A DNA stretch of 64,000 bases, taken from NCBI RefSeq assembly GCF_003054265.1, contig NZ_QBKT01000005.1:62001-126000 (forward strand). Reading direction: 5' to 3'. Position numbers and translations under genes: made by a program. The first letter of the stretch is position 1; each line of letters opens with the position of its first letter. Of the stretch, positions 1 to 8,922 are shown piece by piece. This DNA comes from Kordia periserrulae (lineage in GTDB: Bacteria > Bacteroidota > Bacteroidia > Flavobacteriales > Flavobacteriaceae). The notes beneath the pieces were generated by a model. The model made no database searches and had not been told where the DNA came from. It saw only the letters and a program-made list of their open reading frames with translations.

Positions 1-151
1 GGTCATTTTACTAAACACGCTTTTTAACATTAAAAAGTAGCGTCCTATATTTTCAAGGTAAATCATGGGTTAAAAATACATCTTTCATAGAAGCTAATAA
101 AATAATTAACGATTTAATGATTGCTTAAAATGCTATTTCTTTCAAAACAAT

Positions 152-159
152 TATTTTTG
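152..159 (+). promoter_or_regulatory. -7 box of a Bacteroidota promoter
   Basis: TATTTTTG matches the TAnnTTTG -7 consensus of Bacteroidota. It lies 44 bases before the start of the phosphatase gene. No convincing -33 TTTG was found at the usual spacing, so this rests on one box in AT-rich DNA. Confidence 0.45.
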
Positions 160-202
160 TAATAATTTCAATACTAAAAGCACTTAAATTAGCGACTCAA
201 TC

Positions 203-1888
203 ATGAAGCATACTGTCCTACTTATAATAATGTCACTATTGTTTATTCAATGTGTATCTGTCAAGCAAAAAGTAAAAAGCGCCCCAAAAACAACAATAAC
301 CACTACTAAAAATGTAACAAAATCAAAACCGAAATTAGTCGTTGGAATTGTGGTGGACCAAATGCGTTACGATTATTTGACACGTTTTAAAGGTAAATAT
401 GGCGACGGCGGCTTTATGCGAATGCTGCAAGAAGGTTACAATTGTAAAAACACACATTACAATTACATTCCGACATATACTGGGCCAGGACATGCTTCTG
501 TATATACTGGAACAACACCAGAAAATCATGGAATTATTGCGAACGATTGGTATGATAAATACGCTAAAAAGGAAGTGTATTGTGCGTCTGACCCAAATCA
601 ATCTTCTGTGGGAGTAGAAGGACAGTGGGCTGGAAAAATGTCGCCGCACCGAATGCAAACAACCACAGTGACGGATCAGTTGCGATTAGATACCCAAAAA
701 CGAGGGAAAGTAATTGGAATTGCTATCAAAGATCGTGGTGCCATATTGCCAGCAGGTCACGCAGCCAACGGTGCGTATTGGTTTTATGGAAAAGCCAAAG
801 GCGATTGGATTACGAGTACCTATTATACCAACGAATTGCCTGGTTGGGTACAAAGATTTAATGCGGCCGATAAAGCTGAAAAATACTTGAAGACTTGGAA
901 TACGATGTACGATATCAACTCGTATGTGGAAAGTGATGCAGATTTGAATGCGTATGAAGCTACATTCAAAGGAAAAGCAAACGCAACGTTTCCGTATGAG
1001 TTGGCGAATTTACAAGCGCAAAATGGCGGATTTGATATTTTAAAAGCAACACCGTATGGAAATAGCCTGACAACCGATTTCGCGATTGCTGCCATACTTG
1101 GTGAAAATTTAGGAAAAGATGAACACACTGATTTTCTTGCCGTAAGTTATTCGAGTACTGATTATGTGGGACATCGTTTTGGTGTGAATTCAGTAGAGAT
1201 TCAAGATACCTATTTGCGATTAGATAAAGATTTAGAACGCTTATTTGCAACACTTGATACCGAAGTTGGAAAAGGAAATTATACTATCTTCCTAACCGCC
1301 GATCATGCTGCGGTTCATGTGCCTTCATTTTTGCAAGACATGAAAATACCTGCAGGATACTTTAATCATGGTGATTTAAAGAAACACTTGACAGACTTTT
1401 TAAACACTACTTTCGGGAGCGATAAACTCATTGAAAACATGTCGAGCGGACAAATCTTTTTAGATCATACAGAAATACAGAAACACAATCTTTCTGCAAA
1501 AGCTATTGAAAACGCTTTACAACGAGAATTGCTCAATTATGATAAAATTGCAAAAGTGTACACGCGCAACACACTAATGAGTAGTGAATTTACATACGGA
1601 ATTGCGGCAGCTGTGCAACGTGGTTTCAATCAAAAACGTTCGGGTGATGTGTGTTACGTGCTCGATATCGCCACCATTTCATATTCGCGCACAGGTTCAA
1701 CACACGGTACAGGATTCAATTATGATACACATGTTCCGTTGTTATTCTATGGAAATGGTATCCAACAAGGAGAAACCTTGCAACGCTTTAACATCACCGA
1801 TATTGCACCTACAATTTCGGCATTATTGGAAATTTCACTTCCCAATGCTGCTACAGGAAATCCGATAGAAAGTGCGTTAAAACACTAA
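203..1888 (+). CDS. PafA-like alkaline phosphatase family protein
   Basis: A 561-residue exported phosphatase or phosphodiesterase of the alkaline phosphatase superfamily, closest to the PafA type of flavobacteria, which releases phosphate from phosphomonoesters in the periplasm. The N-terminus is a signal peptide with a Cys at residue 17 (LLFIQC), so it may be a lipoprotein, although Gln before the Cys is unusual. The first metal aspartate is in GIVVDQMRYD (about D52). The nucleophile is the Thr of TGPGHAS (T93), followed by YTGTTPENHG. Further metal ligands are in DYVGHRFG, TADHAAVH and GSTHGTGFNYDTH near the C-terminus. The gene converges with the LytTR regulator and the two stop codons overlap by four bases. 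The exact substrate (mono- or diester) cannot be read from the sequence. Confidence 0.9.
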   Translation: MKHTVLLIIMSLLFIQCVSVKQKVKSAPKTTITTTKNVTKSKPKLVVGIVVDQMRYDYLTRFKGKYGDGGFMRMLQEGYNCKNTHYNYIPTYTGPGHASVYTGTTPENHGIIANDWYDKYAKKEVYCASDPNQSSVGVEGQWAGKMSPHRMQTTTVTDQLRLDTQKRGKVIGIAIKDRGAILPAGHAANGAYWFYGKAKGDWITSTYYTNELPGWVQRFNAADKAEKYLKTWNTMYDINSYVESDADLNAYEATFKGKANATFPYELANLQAQNGGFDILKATPYGNSLTTDFAIAAILGENLGKDEHTDFLAVSYSSTDYVGHRFGVNSVEIQDTYLRLDKDLERLFATLDTEVGKGNYTIFLTADHAAVHVPSFLQDMKIPAGYFNHGDLKKHLTDFLNTTFGSDKLIENMSSGQIFLDHTEIQKHNLSAKAIENALQRELLNYDKIAKVYTRNTLMSSEFTYGIAAAVQRGFNQKRSGDVCYVLDIATISYSRTGSTHGTGFNYDTHVPLLFYGNGIQQGETLQRFNITDIAPTISALLEISLPNAATGNPIESALKH

Positions 1889-2634
1889 TACTGTTTGCCG
1901 TGATAAAATTGCAATAATTCTAATACTCTTTTGCGATTTCGAGCGGAAGTAGACAGCTTCACATCGTTTGCAAGAATCACATTGCCATCGGAAGTAAACC
2001 TTTGTATTTGCTTAAAATTTGCCAAATACGAACGATGCACGCGGAAAAAATCGGTGTTTTCTAGCATTTCTTCCACTTGTTTTAAATTTTTTGAAATCAT
2101 CAATTGTTGATTGGATTTCAAGTGGACAATGGTATAACTTCCAGCAGCTTCACAGTACAGAATATTTGAAAACCGCACCGATGAGTATTTTCCTTTTTCA
2201 AAAATGGTGATAGATTCTCCTTTGTTTTCAATTTGATACTTTAGCGCTTCATACTTGCGTCGGTCAAAGGCAGAGCGTTTCACCTCGTACATGTTTAGCA
2301 CTTTTTTGAGTTCTGTAGCTAAAATAGGTTTGTTGAGGTAATAAAAAGCAAAATAATCCATCGCTTTCTCTTTGTAATCTACAAAGCCAGTAGTAAAAAT
2401 CACCTCAAACTCCATTTCTGTCTGGAATTTATCTAACACTTCAAAACCACTGCCGCTTTCAAGTTGAATGTCTAAAAAAACAATTTCCGGATTTTTTTGT
2501 TGAATCAACTCTACTCCGCTGTCAACATCAGTCGCCCAACCAATAATTTTTACATTTTTATGATGTGCTTTCAAAATAGACATCAAATATTCCCTAGAAG
2601 ACTTCTCATCTTCAATGATAATTGCATTAATCAT
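1885..2634 (-). CDS. LytTR-family response regulator
   Basis: A 249-residue two-component response regulator. Residues 1-120 form a receiver domain with the acidic pocket IIEDE at the start and the phospho-acceptor Asp at about 55 (IVFLDIQLESG). Residues about 145-245 are a LytTR DNA-binding domain, with typical FFRVHRSYLAN and the NRKRVLELL end. No histidine kinase is adjacent, so this is an orphan regulator in this window. In Bacteroidota such regulators usually pair with LytS/YehU-type kinases. It converges with the phosphatase gene. Targets are unknown. Confidence 0.92.
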   Translation of the reverse strand: MINAIIIEDEKSSREYLMSILKAHHKNVKIIGWATDVDSGVELIQQKNPEIVFLDIQLESGSGFEVLDKFQTEMEFEVIFTTGFVDYKEKAMDYFAFYYLNKPILATELKKVLNMYEVKRSAFDRRKYEALKYQIENKGESITIFEKGKYSSVRFSNILYCEAAGSYTIVHLKSNQQLMISKNLKQVEEMLENTDFFRVHRSYLANFKQIQRFTSDGNVILANDVKLSTSARNRKRVLELLQFYHGKQY

Positions 2635-2754
2635 GAATATACTTTTTACTGGATAGGGTTTCTTGAAGGGTAATTTGACCTAAATTTACATCAAATTTCT
2701 GAAACACGACAAGTTTTTGTTAAAAATACAAAGAAATCACTGTTATTTTTCTCA

Positions 2755-3621
2755 CTATGAGATACGTAAAAAACGTTTTAGCTTTTGTGTCATTTGCGTA
2801 CGTCTGTAAGAGCGAATGAAAGTAGCTTGCTCTTCAGTAACCATTTTTGGTGTTTTCGCCTTTTTAGCCGCAAAAAAACCATTCATATAATCAAAAAATA
2901 CACGAGGACTTTTCTTTTTGAGCGCAATTTTAAGCGAAGAAATTAATGAAATCCAAAAACCGTATCCCAACTTGTAAAAAACTTCACCATGCTTTTGATG
3001 CACTTGTTGCTTGTAAGCGTTTCCTGTGGGTTTTAAATGTTTAACGTGTAACGATTCATCCACAAATACGTTCCAGCCATAAAACCGTGCTAACAGCACA
3101 TCAGCCGTATCCCAACCCAATGATTTTTTCAAACCGCCAATTTGCTCAAAACAGGCTTTTCGATAGGCTTTAAACGGACCACGCACATGATTTTTATCGG
3201 CAATAGCTTCATACATCCAGTTGCCATTTTTTTCGATAAATGCCAAACCGCCAGCAATTCCGATAGTTTCATCATTTTCAAAGTGATTGCAAATCGTTTC
3301 AAAATAGTTTTTAGGCAAAATTACATCCGCGTCCAACTTCACAATGATATCAAAATTAGCATCCAGTGTTTCGAAACCTTTATAAAAAGCATTTATTACT
3401 TTGCTTCCAGGAAGATGCTCATCCGTAGCATTGGTGTTTACTTTGGTAATAAAAGTGTATTCTTTGATGAATTTATTAATAATCGTTTCGGTAGCATCCG
3501 AAGAATTATCATTCACAACCACCACTTTCTTGGGAAGTTTCGTTTGTTGCACAACAGAATTCAGCGTTTTTTCAATAAAATCGGCTTCGTTGTGCGCGGG
3601 AATGATAATACTATATCGCAT
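2755..3621 (-). CDS. glycosyltransferase family 2
   Basis: A 288-residue GT-A fold glycosyltransferase. The N-terminus reads YSIIIPAHNEADFIEKTL, followed by VVVVNDNSSD, and the metal-binding DxD is KLDAD (residues 97-99). A further acceptor-site region is GGLKKSLGWDTADVLLARF. No membrane anchor is obvious. It transfers a sugar from a nucleotide donor, and the acceptor cannot be told. It lies 53 bases downstream of the FkbM methyltransferase gene on the same strand, so the two are probably co-transcribed. With the flippase and methyltransferase at 8-10 kb it suggests surface-glycan assembly. Confidence 0.88.
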   Translation of the reverse strand: MRYSIIIPAHNEADFIEKTLNSVVQQTKLPKKVVVVNDNSSDATETIINKFIKEYTFITKVNTNATDEHLPGSKVINAFYKGFETLDANFDIIVKLDADVILPKNYFETICNHFENDETIGIAGGLAFIEKNGNWMYEAIADKNHVRGPFKAYRKACFEQIGGLKKSLGWDTADVLLARFYGWNVFVDESLHVKHLKPTGNAYKQQVHQKHGEVFYKLGYGFWISLISSLKIALKKKSPRVFFDYMNGFFAAKKAKTPKMVTEEQATFIRSYRRTQMTQKLKRFLRIS

Positions 3622-3674
3622 GTACGTGTTATTATTTTCTACTGTAAAAAAGGTTAGTTAGCATAAGCATTTGT

Positions 3675-4574
3675 TTATTCAATAATCCACTCTTCAAGTA
3701 GTTGTTGCTTGCTTTTTGGAGTAAAAAATACATTTCTTACACCATCGTCTTTTTCTCGTATGAGCGTATCTATCAATCGCAAACCTTCGTCGGTATGTGC
3801 ATAAAATACATATTCATGTTGGCGCATTATTTTTTCAAGCTCTTTCTCAATTCTATCAAACAAAACTTCACAAATAATAATAGGTTGGTAACGCTCAATA
3901 ACTGTTTTTGCTCCTTTTAAAATCAGACCCTCTGCACCTTCGGTATCTAATTTTATAATATCAAGAGCGTTAATATCATGGTTCGAAAAATAAGCATCCA
4001 AAGTGGTGGCTTCTACTCGTATTTTGTTTGATAACTTATATGTTTTAGTGCCAATATTATGTTCGCCAGATAAGTTATAAATAGCAGGATATTTTTTATT
4101 GCGAATTTCAAAAAAGTCAATTTCGCCAGGATGATCCATAAGCGCATACGACTCCACAAAAATTCGATTTGAAAAGTGATTAATTTTTACATTTTCATCT
4201 AAATAAGTGCGTGCACCCAAAGCTGGTTCAAAAGCATACGTGGTCAAATGTGAATTTACGGTACTTCCCAAAATAGAGTAGTAACCAATATTGGCACCAA
4301 TATCCAAAAAAACAGCTACTTTTTGTATTAAGCCCACAAACACAGGTGTGTACTCAAAATTCATAGCACCATCCCAAAAAAGTTCTCTACTGATATAGCT
4401 AGTTTGATTGGTTTTTAAAACGAAACGGGCTTTTGTTCCATCAATAGGAATTACAAGCGTTCCCGCAGGATTTATTTTAAGCGATGAAGGTAATATATTC
4501 TTAAAAAGTAGGCAGGTATTTCTAATAACCTTATTTATGGCGGGGTGATAGATAATCTTGTACAGTAGATTCAT
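3675..4574 (-). CDS. FkbM family methyltransferase
   Basis: A 299-residue SAM-dependent methyltransferase of the FkbM type. SAM motif I is VAVFLDIGANIGYYS (about residues 87-101), and the family hallmark KLDTEGAEGLILKGA lies near residue 210. FkbM enzymes O-methylate sugars or polyketides, and in glycan loci they usually modify polysaccharide. It is followed on the same strand by a family 2 glycosyltransferase, which supports a glycan role. A -7 box 17 bases upstream suggests it starts the transcript. Confidence 0.88.
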   Translation of the reverse strand: MNLLYKIIYHPAINKVIRNTCLLFKNILPSSLKINPAGTLVIPIDGTKARFVLKTNQTSYISRELFWDGAMNFEYTPVFVGLIQKVAVFLDIGANIGYYSILGSTVNSHLTTYAFEPALGARTYLDENVKINHFSNRIFVESYALMDHPGEIDFFEIRNKKYPAIYNLSGEHNIGTKTYKLSNKIRVEATTLDAYFSNHDINALDIIKLDTEGAEGLILKGAKTVIERYQPIIICEVLFDRIEKELEKIMRQHEYVFYAHTDEGLRLIDTLIREKDDGVRNVFFTPKSKQQLLEEWIIE

Positions 4575-4590
4575 AATTTTATGTATATTG

Positions 4591-4598
4591 CAAATATA
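4591..4598 (-). promoter_or_regulatory. -7 box for the FkbM/glycosyltransferase pair
   Basis: On the minus strand this reads TATATTTG, a full match to TAnnTTTG, 17 bases upstream of the FkbM start codon. No clear -33 element was found. Confidence 0.5.
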
Positions 4599-4631
4599 GT
4601 GATCTCAAAATTTCCCATACTATTTTTTTAA

Positions 4632-7600
4632 ATGATAAAGCGACTCTCAATTCTCTTCTCAAGCATTTTTGTGCTTCTTGGTCATGCTCAAAATTATTCG
4701 ATAGCTAGTTTTCAAAAAATCAATGAATTGAATGGAAATTTCACAGGGAATCTTGACATAAACGATAACTTTGGAATCTCCATAGACTATATAGGTGATC
4801 TTGATGGAAATGGTATAAATGATGTCGCAGTTGGTGCCTATACAGATGATGACGGAGGTATCGACAAAGGTGCTGTTTGGATTTTATTTTTGGACGCCAA
4901 CAATCAGGTACTATCACACACAAAAATTAGCGATACAAGCGGAAACTTTACTGGAACTTTAGATCCTGACGACCGATTTGGAGGTGCTGTGGCATTTTTG
5001 GGCGATTTAAACAACGATGGGCGTATTGAGTTAGCAGTAGGAGCTGATTATGATGGAGATGGAGGATTTTGGCATGGAGCAGTCTGGATTTTAAGTCTCA
5101 ACAACGATGGTACTGTATTTTCGCATTCCAAAATCAGCGACACACAAGGAGGGTTTACAGGTTTTATCAATGGAGACGCCATCTTTGGAACTGATATAGA
5201 AAATATTGGAGATTTAAATGGAGACGGTATTCAGGATTTGGCGGTCGGTTCTCGAAGAGATGCAGATGGAGGTTCTAGAAGAGGTGCTGTTTGGATTTTG
5301 TTTATGAATGCTGATTTTACTGTCAACAGTTTTCAAAAAATAAGTGATACACAAGGGAATTTCTTTGAACCATTAGATTTTGAAGATTATTTTGGAGGAT
5401 CGGTTGTAAATATTGGTGATTTAGATCAAGATGGTGTAACAGATATTGTGGTAGGAGCCTATCGGGATGATGATCAAATTTCCAACTCTGGAAGTTTTTA
5501 TGTATTGTTTTTAAACGCAAACGGAACCGTAAAAGATTACCAAAAAGTATCAAATCTAGTCGGAGGATTAAATGGAACCCTTACTGTAAATGCCCTTTTT
5601 GGAGAATCTATTGATGGCGTTGTCGATATTGATAATGATGGGAAAATTGAAATCGTCGTAGGCGCGTTACAGCAACAAAACCCTACATTATCCAGTCAAA
5701 CAGGCGCTTTTTTCTTAATCGAACTTAATACGGATGGCACAGTATCTGAAGAACGAATGTATACATTTGGAGAAAATTGTTTTTCTGGAAACTTAAATTC
5801 TGGAGATTTCTTTGGAGGAGGAGTCAGTGTTTTAAATGACAATGGAATTTATCGTTTTGCAGTTGGCGCTTACAAGGATAGCGAAAATGGAAACGATAAA
5901 GGTGCCGTTTGGATTTTAGAGTTGGGAGAATTGGCATATTCCGTATTAAATTCACAAGATCCTACTGCGTGCGGAGCAACCGACGGACAAATTACTCTAG
6001 GCAACGTAAGTGCAAATACTTCCTACCATGTTTCATACGAAATAGATGGATCTACGTTATTTCAATCTACTACCTCAAACAGCAATGGAGAATTGATAAT
6101 TACTGGACTGTCTACAGGTATCTATACCAATATTACAGTGACCGATACTACAATTGGATGCTCAGATAATGTGGGTAGTGTTACTTTGAATGGAAATAAT
6201 TTAAATGTAAATTTTGTTACTCAACTTCCATCTATATGTGGAGCGGCAGATGCGAGTATTGTAGTAAGTAATTTGGGAGCAAATTTCGCATATCAGATTA
6301 CATATCAGTTCAATGGGGTAACTGAAGTGTTAAATTTTACATCAGATGCCGATGGAGAAATAATACTTTCTAATCTTTTAGGGGGCACCTATTTTTCATT
6401 TGAAGTCCTAAACACCAGCTTAAATTGTATTGACAATTTGGGAGATATATTCATCAATCAACCTGATTTTAACGCAAGCTTTACTGAAAGTGATGTAACA
6501 TCGTGCAACAGTGCAGATGGAACAATTTTAATTGCTGGCTTGGTGCCAAATCAGAGTTATGTGGTAGATTATTTTTTTCAATCAAATCAAATTCAAAGCA
6601 CCTATACTGCTGACGCTAATGGCGAGATTTTAATAACGAATTTAAGTGAAGGACTGTATGAATTTATTATGGTTATTGATACCGTTTCTTCTTGTTCAGA
6701 CGGTATCGGATCCATACAAATTGAAGGTGTTTCACTCATGCTTACTCCAAATACTACAGATCCAAGTGGGTGCGGAATGAATGACGGTACAATTTCCTTT
6801 CAAAGTGGCATAGCCAACGAGACCTATACGGTTTCCTATATGCTCAATGGCGCTGGACAGACAGTTTCCGTAACGGCAGATGCTTCTGGTGTGATTCTAT
6901 TAGACAATCTAGGCGCAGGAAATTATACTTCCATCATTGTGGAAGAAGTTGCCACAAGCTGTACTACGACCATTGGCGATTTGGTATTAGACAGTACAAA
7001 TTTCACAGTAACCGCAAGCGTAATAAATCCAAGTGGGTGCGGAATGAATGACGGTACAATTTCTTTTCAAAGTGGCACTGCCAACGAGACCTATTCAGTA
7101 TCCTTTATGCTTAATGGCGCTGCACAGACAGTTTCCGTAACGGCAGATGCTTCTGGTGTGATTCTATTAAACAATCTAGACGCAGGAAATTATACTTCCA
7201 TCATTGTGGAAGAAGTTGCCACAAGCTGTAGTACGACCATTGGCGATTTGGTATTAGACAGTACAAATTTCACAGTAACCGCAAGCGTAATAAATCCAAG
7301 CGGATGCGGCATTAATGACGGTGCAATTTCTTTTCAAAGCGGAACAGCCAACGAGACCTACACAGTTTCCTATATGCTCAATGGTGCTGCACAGACAGTT
7401 TCCGTAACGGCAGATGCTTCTGGTGTGATTCTATTAGACAATCTAGGCGCAGGAAATTATACTTCTATTATTGTGGAAGAAGTCGCTACGAGTTGTTCAG
7501 CGACCATTGGCGATTTGGTATTAGACAGTACAAATTTCACAGTAACCGCAAGTGTAACCAATCCAAGCGGATGCGGCATTAATGACGGTAGCATTTCTTT

Positions 7601-8075
7601 TCAAGGAGGTGATCCAAACACAGTATATATTGTTTCTTACGAAATAGACGGAACAATTTTTACCGAAACAATCATTGCAAATGCTCAAGGTATTATATTG
7701 CTTGAAAATCTCGGTTTTGGAATTTATACGAATTTTACGGTAGAAGAAAGCGGTACGGGATGTTTGGATATGTTTGCTGAACTCACATTAATTTGCGAAG
7801 AACCGCAATGCTTTAGCGTACGGAAATTTTTCACACCTAATAACGACGGTTTTAATGATACTTGGCATTTGGAAGATGTACAAGGTTGTCCGTACATAGT
7901 GTACATCTTTGATCGTTATGGCAAACTCATTAAGACGTTAACGCCTAACTTGCCTGCTTGGGATGGAACTTACAGAGGCAGAGTTCTTCCTTCGAGCGAC
8001 TATTGGATTTTGATTGAATATACGCTAAATGATCAAGAATTAACCTATATGACCAATATTACTCTCAGACGCTAA
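4632..8075 (+). CDS. FG-GAP and SprB-repeat surface protein with T9SS type B sorting domain
   Basis: A 1147-residue secreted protein. A signal peptide (ends GHAQ) is followed at about residues 40-430 by six FG-GAP repeats of beta-propeller type, with calcium-loop motifs such as DLDGNGINDVAVGAY, DLNNDGRIELAVGA and DLNGDGIQDLAVGS. Residues about 435-1060 hold seven SprB-like repeats of about 89 residues (PSGCGxNDGxISFQ... GDLVLD), three of them nearly identical in DNA. The last 85 residues are the gliding-motility-associated type B sorting domain (FFTPNNDGFNDTWH ... FDRYGKLIKTL ... WDGTYRG), which sends the protein through the type IX system. It probably acts in adhesion or gliding. It is transcribed divergently from the FkbM gene. 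Confidence 0.93.
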   Translation: MIKRLSILFSSIFVLLGHAQNYSIASFQKINELNGNFTGNLDINDNFGISIDYIGDLDGNGINDVAVGAYTDDDGGIDKGAVWILFLDANNQVLSHTKISDTSGNFTGTLDPDDRFGGAVAFLGDLNNDGRIELAVGADYDGDGGFWHGAVWILSLNNDGTVFSHSKISDTQGGFTGFINGDAIFGTDIENIGDLNGDGIQDLAVGSRRDADGGSRRGAVWILFMNADFTVNSFQKISDTQGNFFEPLDFEDYFGGSVVNIGDLDQDGVTDIVVGAYRDDDQISNSGSFYVLFLNANGTVKDYQKVSNLVGGLNGTLTVNALFGESIDGVVDIDNDGKIEIVVGALQQQNPTLSSQTGAFFLIELNTDGTVSEERMYTFGENCFSGNLNSGDFFGGGVSVLNDNGIYRFAVGAYKDSENGNDKGAVWILELGELAYSVLNSQDPTACGATDGQITLGNVSANTSYHVSYEIDGSTLFQSTTSNSNGELIITGLSTGIYTNITVTDTTIGCSDNVGSVTLNGNNLNVNFVTQLPSICGAADASIVVSNLGANFAYQITYQFNGVTEVLNFTSDADGEIILSNLLGGTYFSFEVLNTSLNCIDNLGDIFINQPDFNASFTESDVTSCNSADGTILIAGLVPNQSYVVDYFFQSNQIQSTYTADANGEILITNLSEGLYEFIMVIDTVSSCSDGIGSIQIEGVSLMLTPNTTDPSGCGMNDGTISFQSGIANETYTVSYMLNGAGQTVSVTADASGVILLDNLGAGNYTSIIVEEVATSCTTTIGDLVLDSTNFTVTASVINPSGCGMNDGTISFQSGTANETYSVSFMLNGAAQTVSVTADASGVILLNNLDAGNYTSIIVEEVATSCSTTIGDLVLDSTNFTVTASVINPSGCGINDGAISFQSGTANETYTVSYMLNGAAQTVSVTADASGVILLDNLGAGNYTSIIVEEVATSCSATIGDLVLDSTNFTVTASVTNPSGCGINDGSISFQGGDPNTVYIVSYEIDGTIFTETIIANAQGIILLENLGFGIYTNFTVEESGTGCLDMFAELTLICEEPQCFSVRKFFTPNNDGFNDTWHLEDVQGCPYIVYIFDRYGKLIKTLTPNLPAWDGTYRGRVLPSSDYWILIEYTLNDQELTYMTNITLRR
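6761..7561 (+). repeat. three near-identical 267-bp tandem repeats inside the surface protein gene
   Basis: Units begin at 6761, 7028 and 7295 (TCCAAG followed by TGGG or CGGA), each 267 bp or 89 codons, with a diverged fourth unit starting at 7562. Older, more diverged units precede them. The spacing is exact, so copy number can change in frame by slippage or recombination. Confidence 0.93.
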
Positions 8076-8178
8076 TGCTTTTTTACGCCATGGAAAACAA
8101 AGCACTTAAAATACAGTATTAGAAAATAAATGTCTAATATTGTGTTCTCAAATCAAGTCGTAATTTTTATCGCTACAG

Positions 8179-8826
8179 ATGAATTTCTTAAAAAAAATAC
8201 TTCGAAAGTTTCCATTTACCTCGCGATTGTTGGAACTCTACTTTTTTTCAAAAAAATACCTAAAACCCAAAGGATGGTTTTTGAGTAGATTTTTGCTGGC
8301 ACCTGTCGACCAAAACAAAACTCCATTGCCTTGGTTTACGTACGCATCCATTCACTTTATTACCGAGAAACTTAACAATACGTCTTTTACAGTGTTTGAA
8401 TATGGAAGTGGAAATTCTACACTTTGGTTTGCTTCAAAAGTGGCACATTTGCACTCCGTAGAACACGATAAAGCGTTTTTTGATCAAAAAGTAAATGACA
8501 TCAGTGTACTCCAAAATGTACAATATGAGTACATTCCATTAGATCAAGGATATAGTGATAAAATTTTAGAATTTGCCAATACATTTGACATCATCGTCAT
8601 TGATGGACGTGACAGAGTTGCTTGTGCTAAAAATTGTATCAACGCGTTAAAAGAAGACGGAATTGTGATTTGGGACAACTCCGATAGAACAGAATATGAA
8701 GAAGGGTACGCACATTTTAGAAAACACGGATTCAAAAAAATCAACTTTCGAGGATTAGGACCTATCAACCACAGCGAATGGGAAACGTCCATATTTTACC
8801 GAAGCAATAATTGCTTTCACATATAG
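8179..8826 (+). CDS. class I SAM-dependent methyltransferase-like protein
   Basis: A 215-residue protein. The SAM-binding glycine motif is FEYGSGNSTLWFAS (about residues 74-87), followed by HSVEHD for the acidic ribose-binding residue and later DIIVIDGRDRVACAKN and DGIVIWDNSD. The N-terminal 45 residues are basic and aromatic and may touch the membrane. The substrate is not recognisable. It lies 96 bases before the flippase gene on the same strand, in the glycan-like block, so modification of a surface sugar is a fair guess but only a guess. Confidence 0.72.
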   Translation: MNFLKKILRKFPFTSRLLELYFFSKKYLKPKGWFLSRFLLAPVDQNKTPLPWFTYASIHFITEKLNNTSFTVFEYGSGNSTLWFASKVAHLHSVEHDKAFFDQKVNDISVLQNVQYEYIPLDQGYSDKILEFANTFDIIVIDGRDRVACAKNCINALKEDGIVIWDNSDRTEYEEGYAHFRKHGFKKINFRGLGPINHSEWETSIFYRSNNCFHI

Positions 8827-8895
8827 TATTCGATGTTTTAAAACGGAAGATATAACGTATATAAATACTTCTTCAACTCACAATACAAAAATCCT

Positions 8896-8903
8896 TACAT
8901 TTG
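8896..8903 (+). promoter_or_regulatory. -7 box upstream of the flippase gene
   Basis: TACATTTG, a full TAnnTTTG match, lies 20 bases before the proposed TTG start of the flippase gene. This spacing supports the TTG start. A -33 element was not found. Confidence 0.45.
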
Positions 8904-8922
8904 TTAGGAAATATCTACACGA

